From G958296245 sp963664035 (lineage in GTDB: Bacteria; Chloroflexota; Dehalococcoidia; Lucifugimonadales; G958296245): 64,000 nt of DNA. The first letter of the stretch is position 1; every line of letters begins with the position of its first letter. The DNA lies in contig OY760867.2 in NCBI GenBank assembly GCA_963664035.2, forward strand, positions 2,976,001-3,040,000, given 5' to 3'. The position numbers and the translations under genes are program-made. The notes under the pieces were generated by a model. The model was not told where the DNA came from. It saw only the letters and a list, made by a program, of their open reading frames with translations, and did no database searches. Shown here in pieces: positions 1 through 7,683 of this stretch.

Positions 1-1924
1 TCCCCACCAGCGGCGGGTCCGGACGCAGCAGCGGCACCGCCTGGCGCTGCATGTTCGAGCCCATCAGCGCGCGGTTGGCGTCGTCGTGCTCCAGGAACGG
101 TATCAGCGCGGTCGACACGCTCACGAGCTGCATCGGAGACACGTCCATGAAGTCTATGTTCTCCGGGACCTCCATGTACACCGTATCCCCGTGCCGCGTC
201 TCCACCCTGCCCTCAGTGAACTGTCCCCTCGCGTCCAGCGGGGAGTTGGCCTGCGCCACGCGCACCCGCTCCTCCTCGTCGGCGGACAGGTACACGATGT
301 CTTCGAGGTCGTCGGAGACGTAGGGCGACACCTGGACCATTCTCTCGGGGAGCGCCGCGATCTGCGTCAGCCTCCCGTTGCTCCTGGTAGGCGTGCCGCC
401 GGCCTTCAGGATGGTGGCGCCTTCGTCGGACACCACGTCCTCGGTCAACGTCCGGCCGTCCAGGCGCGGGTCCTTGCTGCTTATCTCGGTGCGCACCTTC
501 CTGTAGGGCGTCTCTATGAAGCCGTACTCGTTGGTGCGGGCGTAGGTCGCCATCGACCCCAGCAGGCCGATGTTCGGCCCCTCGGGCGTCTCGATGGGGC
601 ATATCCTGCCGTAGTGCGAGAAGTGGACGTCCCGCACGTCGAACCCGGCCCGCTCTCTCGACAGGCCGCCCGGCCCCAGGGCGGACAAGCGACGCTTGTG
701 CGTCAGCTCCGCGAGGGGGTTGGTCTGGTCCATGAACTGCGAAAGCTGGGAGCCGCCGAAGAACTCGCGCACCGCGGCCACCACCGGCCTTATGTTGATC
801 AGCGCGGCCGGCGTGGCCGTCGACGGGTCCATCTGCGTGGTCATCCGCTCCTTGATGACGCGCTCCATCCTCATCAGGCCGACCCTGACCTGGTTCTGGA
901 TCAGCTCGCCGACGGCCCTCACCCGCCGGTTGCCCAGGTGGTCTATGTCGTCCGCCTCGCGCTCTTCCCTGTTGATCAGGATCATCGTGCGCAGCAGACC
1001 GATGATGTCCTCGCGCGACAGCGTCCGTTCCTCGGAGTCGCGGCCGAGGCTGCGGTTCAGCTTGTACCGCCCCACCCGGCCCAGGTCGTACCTGCGCGGG
1101 TTGAAGAACAGGTTGTCCAGCAGGTTCTTGGCGTTGTCCACGCTGGGCGGCTCGCCGGGCCGCAGCCGGCGGTAGAACTCCAGCAGCGCCTCCTCCTGGC
1201 TGTCGACCCGCGTGTCCTTATCTATCGTCGTCCTGGCGTAGTGATGGTCCGGGCCGGTGTCGATGTCCTCGAATAGCTCGATGATCTCCTGGTCGGTCGT
1301 GTAGCCCAGCGCCCTGAGCAGCATGCTCACCGGGCTCTTACGCTTGCGGTCCACCTTGACCGATATGACGTCCCGGTTGCTGGTCTCGAACTCCATCCAC
1401 GCGCCCCTGTAGGGGATCAGCTTGGCGGCTGCCAGCGGCCGCCCGGTCGTCGTGTCCGTGCTGGTAGTGAAGTAGACGCCCGGAGAGCGCACCAGCTGGC
1501 TCACCACCACCCGCTCGGCGCCGTTGATCACGAAGGTCCCGGTCGACGTCATCATCGGTATGTCCCCGATGAACAGGTCCTGGACCTTCCTCTCACCCTC
1601 CGCGGGCCCCGCCTTCGTGTGAAGCTCCACCATGACGTGCAGCGGCGCCGAGTAGGTGGACTCGCGCTCCCGGCACTCCTCTTCCGTGAACGGCGCCTCC
1701 TCGAACCTGTGCTCCAGGAAGCCCAGCTCGAAACGCCCCCCGGGGAAGTCCTCGATCGGGGTTATCTCCCTGAAGAGCTCCTTCAGGCCCTCCGTCTTGA
1801 ACCACTCGAAGGAGTCGAGCTGCACCTGTATGAGGTTGGGCACGTCGAGTACCCGAGGGGTCCTCGCGTACGTGTGCTCGGCTCCGTTCACACCATTCGT
1901 AACTCGCGCAGCGGTGGATACCAT
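1..1924 (-). CDS. rpoB: RNA polymerase beta subunit, N-terminal part (cut by window edge)
   Basis: Encodes the first 641 residues of the catalytic beta subunit of RNA polymerase; the family is usually about 1150-1250 residues, so the rest lies beyond position 1. The reading frame is open from the ATG at 1922-1924 to the edge. The rifampicin-binding region is intact and wild-type-like: GGSQLSQFMDQTNPL, then THKRRLSALGPGG, then GRICPIETPEGPNIGL at about 560-610. The Asp, His and Ser residues commonly changed in rifampicin resistance are present. The start is supported by AGGAG just upstream and by the N-terminal sequence MVSTAARVTNGVNG followed by family-like RVLDVPNLIQVQLDSF. A sigma70-type promoter lies about 140 nt upstream, so rpoB here appears to start its own transcript rather than follow rplL. 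Divergent from glyS. Confidence 0.98.
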   Translation of the reverse strand, partial: MVSTAARVTNGVNGAEHTYARTPRVLDVPNLIQVQLDSFEWFKTEGLKELFREITPIEDFPGGRFELGFLEHRFEEAPFTEEECRERESTYSAPLHVMVELHTKAGPAEGERKVQDLFIGDIPMMTSTGTFVINGAERVVVSQLVRSPGVYFTTSTDTTTGRPLAAAKLIPYRGAWMEFETSNRDVISVKVDRKRKSPVSMLLRALGYTTDQEIIELFEDIDTGPDHHYARTTIDKDTRVDSQEEALLEFYRRLRPGEPPSVDNAKNLLDNLFFNPRRYDLGRVGRYKLNRSLGRDSEERTLSREDIIGLLRTMILINREEREADDIDHLGNRRVRAVGELIQNQVRVGLMRMERVIKERMTTQMDPSTATPAALINIRPVVAAVREFFGGSQLSQFMDQTNPLAELTHKRRLSALGPGGLSRERAGFDVRDVHFSHYGRICPIETPEGPNIGLLGSMATYARTNEYGFIETPYRKVRTEISSKDPRLDGRTLTEDVVSDEGATILKAGGTPTRSNGRLTQIAALPERMVQVSPYVSDDLEDIVYLSADEEERVRVAQANSPLDARGQFTEGRVETRHGDTVYMEVPENIDFMDVSPMQLVSVSTALIPFLEHDDANRALMGSNMQRQAVPLLRPDPPLVG

Positions 1925-2068
1925 ACGCTCCTATGCTCCTAGCGTCATGAGGCTTGGCCCAGACGGCTTGCTATGGGGTAGAGTGTCCGAAAAAGGGCGC
2001 AGGCCGCCCAAGGCGCGGCCCGGTGGAAGGGACAAGGCAAAAGTAGTGGCACATAAGGCGACGCCAAT

Positions 2069-2097
2069 ACGCTACCACACAACCACACCCCTGTCAA
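2069..2097 (-). promoter_or_regulatory. sigma70-type promoter for rpoB
   Basis: On the minus strand TTGACA (2092-2097) is followed by a 17-nt spacer and TAGCGT (2069-2074), preceded by TG at the extended -10 position. It would give a leader of about 135-140 nt before rpoB. Confidence 0.65.
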
Positions 2098-2157
2098 CCC
2101 GGAATCCCGTCTCCCGTCCCCGTCCGCCGTCCCGCAACCGTCCGCCGCTCGGGTTCT

Positions 2158-2187
2158 TTGACTTCCTCCAACCTTCCTTGCTACCCT
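2158..2187 (+). promoter_or_regulatory. probable promoter for glyS
   Basis: TTGACT (2158-2163), an 18-nt spacer, then TACCCT (2182-2187), ending 28 nt before the glyS ATG. The -10 is weak apart from the TA...T pattern. Confidence 0.4.
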
Positions 2188-2215
2188 GCCCTGACTCCGA
2201 CCACGCGAGGCGCCG

Positions 2216-3553
2216 ATGACAGACACCGCATCCAAGGTAGACCTCACTACCCTTACGTCGCTGTGCAAGCGGCGCGGCTTCCTGTTCCAGAGCAGCGAGA
2301 TATACGGCGGCCTCGCCAGCACGTGGGACTACGGGCCCCTCGGCGTCGAGCTCAAGAACAACGTCAAGAGCGCGTGGTGGAAGCACTTCGTCTGGGGCCG
2401 CGACGATATGATCGGACTGGACGCCTCCATACTGATGCACCCCGACGTCTGGCGCGCCAGCGGCCACGCCGACCACTTCTCGGACCCCCTCGTCGAGTGC
2501 CGCAATTGCCGCATGCGCTGGCGCGAGGACCAGCTCGAAGAGCCCGCCTGCCCAAGCTGCGGAGGCGAGCTCACAGAGCCGCGCCAATTCAACCAGATGC
2601 TCACGACCAGCCTCGGCCCCGTCCAGGACGACGGCAGCCTGACATTCCTGAGGCCCGAGACCGCCCAGGGCATCTTCGTGAACTTCAACAACGTCGTCAC
2701 CGCCACGCGCCGCCGGCCCCCCTTCGGCATCGCGCAGGTCGGCAAGGCCTTCCGCAACGAGATCACCACGGGCAACTTCATCTTCCGCACCCGCGAGTTC
2801 GAAATGATGGAGATCGAGTTCTTCGTCGAGCCGGGTACGGACGAGGAGTGGCATGAGAGGTGGATACGTGAGTGCGTCGCCTGGTACTCCGCGCTCGGCA
2901 TCCGCGAGGACCGCCTGCGGCTGCGCCCCCACGACCCCGACGAACTCTCCCACTACTCCAAGGCCACCTCGGACATAGAGTACCGCTTCCCCTGGGGCTG
3001 GGCGGAGATCCAGGGCATAGCGAACCGTACCGACTTCGACCTGCGCGCCCACTCGGACCGCAGCGGCGAGGCCCTCGCCTACTTCGACGACGGGGCCCGC
3101 GAGCACGTCACACCCTACGTGATCGAGCCGTCCGCCGGCGTCGACCGCGCCGTCATGGCCTTCCTGGTGGACGCCTACACCGAGGAGCAGACCGTCGGCG
3201 CCAGGGGCAAGCCGGAGACCCGCGTGGTACTCAAGCTCCACCCTGCCCTTGCGCCCGTCAAGGTCGCCGTCCTCCCGCTCAGCCGCAACGAGCGCCTCGC
3301 CCCCACGGCCCGCGAAGTCCACGCCCTGATCCGGTGCTCCGGCGCCATCGACGGCCTCGTCCAGTACGACGACGCCCAGAGCATCGGCCGCCGCTACCGC
3401 CGCCAGGACGAGGTCGGCACGCCCCTGTGCGTAACGGTCGACTTCGACACCCTCGACGACCAGGCCGTCACCATCCGCGACCGCGACACGATGTCCCAGG
3501 ACCGGGTCCCCATATCCGACCTCGCCGAGCAATTGCGAGGACGGTTAGCCTAA
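2216..3553 (+). CDS. glyS: Glycyl-tRNA synthetase, single-chain (alpha2) type
   Basis: Class II aminoacyl-tRNA synthetase of 445 residues that charges tRNA-Gly in the cytoplasm. The N-terminal motif 1 region (SSEIYGGLASTWDYGPLG, about residues 25-43) is typical of the homodimeric GlyRS. A zinc-ribbon-like pair follows (CRNC near residue 97 and CPSCGG near 112). Motif 2 reads GKAFRNEITTGNFIFRTREF (about 178-197), and motif 3 includes VIEPSAGVDRAVMAFL (about 302-317). The C-terminal anticodon-binding domain begins near KVAVLPLSR. Length is close to the usual 440-465. The ATG start agrees with the family and has a GCGAGG ribosome site. It is divergent from rpoB and has its own probable promoter. 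Confidence 0.97.
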   Translation: MTDTASKVDLTTLTSLCKRRGFLFQSSEIYGGLASTWDYGPLGVELKNNVKSAWWKHFVWGRDDMIGLDASILMHPDVWRASGHADHFSDPLVECRNCRMRWREDQLEEPACPSCGGELTEPRQFNQMLTTSLGPVQDDGSLTFLRPETAQGIFVNFNNVVTATRRRPPFGIAQVGKAFRNEITTGNFIFRTREFEMMEIEFFVEPGTDEEWHERWIRECVAWYSALGIREDRLRLRPHDPDELSHYSKATSDIEYRFPWGWAEIQGIANRTDFDLRAHSDRSGEALAYFDDGAREHVTPYVIEPSAGVDRAVMAFLVDAYTEEQTVGARGKPETRVVLKLHPALAPVKVAVLPLSRNERLAPTAREVHALIRCSGAIDGLVQYDDAQSIGRRYRRQDEVGTPLCVTVDFDTLDDQAVTIRDRDTMSQDRVPISDLAEQLRGRLA

Positions 3554-3592
3554 TGACGTGGGAGCGCATCAGGGAAACTGTAGAGGAAAACG

Positions 3593-3823
3593 ATGAGACG
3601 ATGCACCCTGTGCCACGTAGGTTCCTATCGGGACGAGTTGGTCGTCTTCAGCGCACGGCGCGGTAATCGTCTCATCGTCGTCGAAGACGTGCCTGCCTTG
3701 GTATGCGACATGTGCGGCGACCAGATTTTCGCCGACGAGACCGCCCGAGAGATCGAGCGCGCAGCCACGGGCGAACCGGCTTATTCCGCCCCCATCTACC
3801 GCTTTCCCCGAAAGGCGGTGTGA
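3593..3823 (+). CDS. YgiT-type zinc-finger protein (MqsA N-terminal-like), orphan antitoxin-like
   Basis: 76 residues with two CxxC knuckles (CTLC near residue 4 and CDMCG near residue 38), the layout of the YgiT/MqsA N-terminal zinc domain. The C-terminus has the family-like ETAREIERA segment. Such proteins are usually antitoxins next to a DUF4258 or MqsR-type toxin. Here the gene starts 39 nt after glyS and no toxin ORF lies on either side. AGAGGA upstream supports the ATG. There is no DNA-binding helix-turn-helix half, so it is the short form of the family. Confidence 0.75.
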   Translation: MRRCTLCHVGSYRDELVVFSARRGNRLIVVEDVPALVCDMCGDQIFADETAREIERAATGEPAYSAPIYRFPRKAV

Positions 3824-3860
3824 GTGGCAAGTTCGATGAACTCCGTCTATGGTTTGCCAT

Positions 3861-4100
3861 ATGAAGACCACCCTCAACATCGACGATACGGTTATGCAGC
3901 GGCTGCGCGAGGAGGCCCCGCGTCGGGGCACGACCATGTCTGCGCTGGTGGAAGCGGGGGGCCGGCGCATCCTCGACGAAGGCGCAGACGCTGACCCCTC
4001 GCCAAGGTCCATCCCACCCCTTCCGACCTGGCACGGCGGCGAGATGCTGGTCGACGTATCAAACAGGGACGAACTCTACAGAGTGATGGATGAGGCGTGA
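3861..4100 (+). CDS. VapB-like ribbon-helix-helix antitoxin without its PIN toxin
   Basis: 79 residues. The start MKTTLNIDDTVMQRLREEA and the downstream TTMSALVEAGGRRILDE match short ribbon-helix-helix VapB antitoxins: a beta strand, then two helices that dimerise and bind DNA. The C-terminal LVDVSNRDELYRVMDEA is the toxin-binding type of tail. A VapC PIN-domain gene would be expected to follow, but an opposite-strand protease gene overlaps the last 42 nt instead. The start at 3861 is chosen over 3849 because it begins the family consensus. A TATGGT hexamer ends 7 nt before it, so the transcript may be leaderless. Confidence 0.7.
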   Translation: MKTTLNIDDTVMQRLREEAPRRGTTMSALVEAGGRRILDEGADADPSPRSIPPLPTWHGGEMLVDVSNRDELYRVMDEA

Positions 4101-4487
4101 CGCGCCTCGTGCATGAGGCAGTCCCATAAGCTGATACGGTGGCGCCAACTGGCCGTCCGGCACGTCCTCAAGCTCGCGGGTCACGGGATTGACCCTGAGC
4201 CTGAGGTTCTCCAGCAGCTCGTATCCGATTAGAGGAACCGAAGCCTGCGTGACGGTCGCCACGAATCCCCTGCCGCGCAATCGTCCGATGGCCGAAAAGG
4301 TGTCCTGCTCGACAACCCCCGTGGCGGTCAGCAGCCTGGTCCTCCCGTGCGGAATTCGCGCCAGCCCTAGCGCGCGTATCTCTTCCGCAGGAAGCCCAAT
4401 GTGCGTAGCGCCCGTGTCGACCAGGAACTCATAGTCCCTACCCGAATCGTCCCCAACCAGCATCGCGGTTACTACTACCCGCCCCAT
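4059..4487 (-). CDS. Small retropepsin-like (clan AA) aspartic protease
   Basis: 142 residues starting at ATG 4485-4487 with GGAGGG upstream. The active-site motif is FLVDTGATHIGLP (about residues 18-30), the hallmark of retroviral-type aspartic proteases. The second family block is seen in VTQASVPLIGYELLENLRLRVNP. These proteins act as homodimers in which each chain gives one Asp. Function in bacteria is mostly unknown; they occur scattered near toxin-antitoxin genes. The 3' end overlaps the VapB-like gene tail to tail. It shares a divergent AT-rich promoter with hemW. Confidence 0.8.
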   Translation of the reverse strand: MGRVVVTAMLVGDDSGRDYEFLVDTGATHIGLPAEEIRALGLARIPHGRTRLLTATGVVEQDTFSAIGRLRGRGFVATVTQASVPLIGYELLENLRLRVNPVTRELEDVPDGQLAPPYQLMGLPHARGASRLIHHSVEFVPV

Positions 4488-4517
4488 CTCAGCCCTCCAC
4501 AGACTACGCTTTGCGTC

Positions 4518-4524
4518 TATTATA
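4518..4524. promoter_or_regulatory. overlapping divergent -10 elements for hemW (+) and the protease (-)
   Basis: The near-palindrome CTATTATATAG gives TATTAT on the plus strand (4518-4523) and TATAAT on the minus strand (4519-4524). The plus hexamer ends 6 nt before the hemW ATG, which fits a leaderless transcript. The minus hexamer is about 32 nt before the protease start. No good -35 was seen for either. Confidence 0.5.
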
Positions 4525-4529
4525 TAGCC

Positions 4530-5741
4530 ATGCCAGCGACCGCCCTCCATACGGACGCACCCATCGCGCTCTACGTTCACGTCCCATTCTGCGAGACCAA
4601 GTGCCCCTACTGCGACTTCAATACCTACGAAGGCATAGAGCCGCTGATGCCCGGATACGCCGACGCGCTGCGGCGCGAGATGCGCCTCTGGGGCGACCTG
4701 ACAGGCCGCGCTCAGGTCTCGACCATGTTCTTCGGCGGCGGCACTCCATCCTACCTGCTCGCCGGCGACATCCGCGCCGTCATGGGCACGGCCAGGGACG
4801 CCTTCGCATTGGACCCGGGCGCCGAGATTACCCTGGAGGCCAACCCGGACGACCTGCGCGAGGCCAAGCCGGACGCCTGGCTGGACTGCGGCTTCAACCG
4901 GCTCAGCATCGGCGTCCAGTCCTTCGACGACCGCCGCCTGGCAGCCCTGGGGCGCCGCCACGACGCCGCCCAGGCCACGGAGGCCGTGAGAGCCGCCAGG
5001 CGGGCCGGATTCGCAAACCTCAGCATCGACCTGATGTACGGCCTGCCGGAACAGACTCTCGAAGAGTGGCGGGCTACGCTGGAAGAGGCCCTGGAGTTGA
5101 GGCCCGACCACCTGTCCATCTACTGCCTGACGCTGGAGCCCGGCACTCCCATGCACCGGCAGGCGGAGCTAGGCCAGGTCGCCGAGCCCGACCCCGACCT
5201 GGCAGCGGACATGTACGAGCACGCCGAGGGCGTCATGGAGACCGCCGGCTACCTGCACTACGAGATCTCCAACTGGGCACTGCCCGGGCGCGAGAGCCGC
5301 CACAACCTCACCTACTGGCTCAACCGGCCCTACCTCGGCGTCGGCCCGGGCGCGCACTCCTACCTCGCCGGATGCAGGTTCGCCAACCTCCGGTCGCCAA
5401 GGGAGTACATCCGCCGCCTCAGCGGCAGCGCGCCCGTCCAGCACGTCGGCAACGACGCCACTCCCGCCGCCTCGATAGCCGCGGTCCCCGTCGTGGAAGA
5501 CGTGACCGCCATCGACCGGCAGACCGAGATGGCCGAGACCCTGATGCTCGGCCTGCGCCTGGGCGACGGCGTATCCCATGACGCCTTCGCCGCCCGCTTC
5601 GGGGCGGATATGCGCGGCGTCTACGCCCCCACGCTGGACGATTTGACCGACGCGGGGCTGCTCCACGCCTCGAACGGCGCCGTCACCCTGACGGCCAGGG
5701 GACGCCTCCTGGGCAACGAGGTATTCAGCCGGTTTGTGTAG
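4530..5741 (+). CDS. hemW: HemW-family radical SAM protein (coproporphyrinogen III oxidase-like)
   Basis: 403 residues. The radical SAM cysteines are C21, C25 and C28 in VPFCETKCPYCDFNTYEG, which bind the 4Fe-4S cluster. FFGGGTPSYL, LEANPDD and GVQSFDD follow in the order of the HemN/HemW family, and the C-terminal HemN domain covers roughly the last 100 residues. HemW proteins are heme chaperones rather than true HemN oxidases, so the older annotation as oxidase is unlikely. The start at 4530 is chosen because family homology begins there and a -10 element sits just upstream. An in-frame upstream start at 4401 would run through the divergent promoter and antisense protease gene. Confidence 0.9.
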   Translation: MPATALHTDAPIALYVHVPFCETKCPYCDFNTYEGIEPLMPGYADALRREMRLWGDLTGRAQVSTMFFGGGTPSYLLAGDIRAVMGTARDAFALDPGAEITLEANPDDLREAKPDAWLDCGFNRLSIGVQSFDDRRLAALGRRHDAAQATEAVRAARRAGFANLSIDLMYGLPEQTLEEWRATLEEALELRPDHLSIYCLTLEPGTPMHRQAELGQVAEPDPDLAADMYEHAEGVMETAGYLHYEISNWALPGRESRHNLTYWLNRPYLGVGPGAHSYLAGCRFANLRSPREYIRRLSGSAPVQHVGNDATPAASIAAVPVVEDVTAIDRQTEMAETLMLGLRLGDGVSHDAFAARFGADMRGVYAPTLDDLTDAGLLHASNGAVTLTARGRLLGNEVFSRFV

Positions 5742-5775
5742 CCCTTCGCCGGCGCGCCCGCGCCCGATGGCTCTG

Positions 5776-5784
5776 TGCTATTCT
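5776..5784 (+). promoter_or_regulatory. extended -10 promoter for selB
   Basis: TG-c-TATTCT, with the hexamer at 5779-5784, lies 27 nt before the selB ATG in a 70-nt gap after hemW. No -35 match was seen, as is common for extended -10 promoters. Confidence 0.45.
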
Positions 5785-5811
5785 GGGCTCTGAGCAAGAG
5801 GCAGCCCCCGC

Positions 5812-7674
5812 ATGTACGTAATCGCCACAGCCGGCCATGTCGACCACGGCAAATCGACCCTCGTCCAGGCCATGACCGGCATCGACCCCGACCGCCTCCT
5901 AGAGGAGAAGGAGCGCGGCCTCACCATAGACCTCGGCTTCGCCTGGCTCACCCTGCCCAGCGGCAAGGAGACCAGCATCGTCGACGTCCCCGGCCACGAG
6001 CGCTTCGTCAGCAACATGCTGGCCGGCGTCAGCGGCATCGACCTGGCCCTGCTGGTGGTCGCCGCCGACGAGTCGGTCATGCCGCAGACCCGCGAGCATC
6101 TCGCCATCCTCGACCTGCTCTCCGTCCGGCGCGGCCTGGTCGCCATAACCAAGCGCGACCTCGTAGACGACGCCTGGCTGGAGCTCGTAATGGCCGACGT
6201 CGAGGACGCACTCGAAGGCGCCACGCTCGAGGGATCCAGGCTGGTCCCGGTGTCGGCGGCCACGGGGGACGGCCTGGACGACCTCGCAGCCGCCATCGAC
6301 TCGCAGCTCCAGGAGACCGAGAGCCGCAAGGACCTGGGCCGTCCCCGGCTGCCCATCGACCGCTCGTTCAGCATGTCCGGCTTCGGCACCGTCGTCACGG
6401 GCACGCTGGTCGACGGCAACCTCTCCGTGGGACAGGAGGCGGAGCTAGCGCCCTCGGGCCGCCGCACCCGCATCCGCGGCCTCCAGTCGCACAAGCACAA
6501 GCTGGATAGCGTCCCGCCGGGCCGCCGCACCGCCGTCAACCTCGCCGGCATCGCCCCGTCGGAAGTGGCGCGCGGCGACGTGCTCACCGCGCCCGGCTGG
6601 CTGCGCCCCACGGACGCGATGGATGTCCGCCTGCGCGTCATCCCCGACGCCCCGCGCGCCGTCAGGCACAACATGTTCGTCACCGTGCATACCGGCAGCA
6701 GCGAGGTGGTGGGCAGGCTGAGGCTGCTTGAGAACGACCGCCTCGAGCCCGGAGACGCCGCATGGGCGCAGATCAAGACCGAGCAACCCATCGCCGTCGT
6801 CAAGGGCGATTGTTTCGTAATACGCTCCAACCAGACCACCCTCGGCGGCGGCAACGTAGTCGAGCTTCACGCCAGGCGCCACCGCCGCCGGCACGCCCCG
6901 GTGCTTGAGCGGCTGGAGCTCATGCTCCAGGGCTCCGACAGGGACGTGCTCCTCAAGAGCATCGAGGCGTCCGAGCCCGCCGAGATCGAGGCCCTGGTCA
7001 ACCGCGCCAACATGGAGCCCTCCGCCGCCCGCGCCGAGCTGCGGCGGATGGCCGTAGAGGGGCTGGTCGTACCCCTAGGCAACGGCTCCTTCGCCAGGGG
7101 CGAGCCCGTCTACACCGCCGCCGGCTGGGACGACCTGGCTGGCAGGACGGCTGCCTTCCTGGACGGGTACCACGCCAGCCACCCGCTGCGCCCGGGCGCG
7201 CCCAGGGAGGAGCTGCGCAGCCGCCTCAAGCTGCCGCCGCACCTCTTCAACCAGGCCGTGCCTCGGCTCGTGGATGGCGGCGTGCTGGCGGAGCGCGACT
7301 CGGTCGTCCACCGCCCCGGCCACAGGCCCCGTCCGTCGCCGGCGCAGGCCGCCGCCGCGGAGCGCTACGTCGACCTGCTCGCCTCCGCGCCCTACTCTCC
7401 CCCGACCGACGACCCGCCGGAGCCCGAGCTCGTCTCCATGCTCGCCGACGAGGGCAGGGTCGTCAGGGTAAGCGAAACGGTCGTCTTCACCTCCCAGGCA
7501 TACGCCGAGATGACCGAGCGCATCCGCGCCTTCGCCGGCGAGCGCGGCCAGGTCACCGTGGCCGACGTGAGGGACATGTTCGACACCAGCCGCAAATACG
7601 CCATCTCCCTGCTCGACCACCTCGACCAGCAGGGAGTCACCCGCCGCGTCGGCGACGCCCGCGTGCTCAGGTAG
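5812..7674 (+). CDS. selB: Selenocysteine-specific translation elongation factor SelB
   Basis: 620 residues, the usual SelB size. The GTPase domain has the P-loop GHVDHGKST (residues 8-16), the G2 block ERGLTIDLGF, the G3 block DVPGHERF and a TKRD variant of the base-recognition motif. EF-Tu-like beta-barrel domains follow (DRSFSMSGFGTVVTGTLVDG, about residues 183-202). The C-terminal 250 residues form the winged-helix tail that binds the SECIS hairpin in mRNA. The role is delivery of Sec-tRNA to UGA codons. selA, selD and selC are not in the window. It is followed 9 nt later by nurA, so it may be the first gene of that operon. Confidence 0.95.
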   Translation: MYVIATAGHVDHGKSTLVQAMTGIDPDRLLEEKERGLTIDLGFAWLTLPSGKETSIVDVPGHERFVSNMLAGVSGIDLALLVVAADESVMPQTREHLAILDLLSVRRGLVAITKRDLVDDAWLELVMADVEDALEGATLEGSRLVPVSAATGDGLDDLAAAIDSQLQETESRKDLGRPRLPIDRSFSMSGFGTVVTGTLVDGNLSVGQEAELAPSGRRTRIRGLQSHKHKLDSVPPGRRTAVNLAGIAPSEVARGDVLTAPGWLRPTDAMDVRLRVIPDAPRAVRHNMFVTVHTGSSEVVGRLRLLENDRLEPGDAAWAQIKTEQPIAVVKGDCFVIRSNQTTLGGGNVVELHARRHRRRHAPVLERLELMLQGSDRDVLLKSIEASEPAEIEALVNRANMEPSAARAELRRMAVEGLVVPLGNGSFARGEPVYTAAGWDDLAGRTAAFLDGYHASHPLRPGAPREELRSRLKLPPHLFNQAVPRLVDGGVLAERDSVVHRPGHRPRPSPAQAAAAERYVDLLASAPYSPPTDDPPEPELVSMLADEGRVVRVSETVVFTSQAYAEMTERIRAFAGERGQVTVADVRDMFDTSRKYAISLLDHLDQQGVTRRVGDARVLR

Positions 7675-7683
7675 GCGGTCACG

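Noticed and set aside
86..1276. Long plus-strand ORF of 396 codons
   Set aside because: It is antisense to rpoB, whose conserved motifs fill the minus strand here.
2072..3532. Minus-strand ORF of 486 codons opposite glyS
   Set aside because: Antisense shadow; glyS has all class II motifs on the plus strand.
5812..7674. selB as evidence for a Sec-encoding UGA gene in the window
   Set aside because: No ORF here shows an internal UGA followed by a convincing SECIS-like hairpin, and no tRNA-Sec gene was found.
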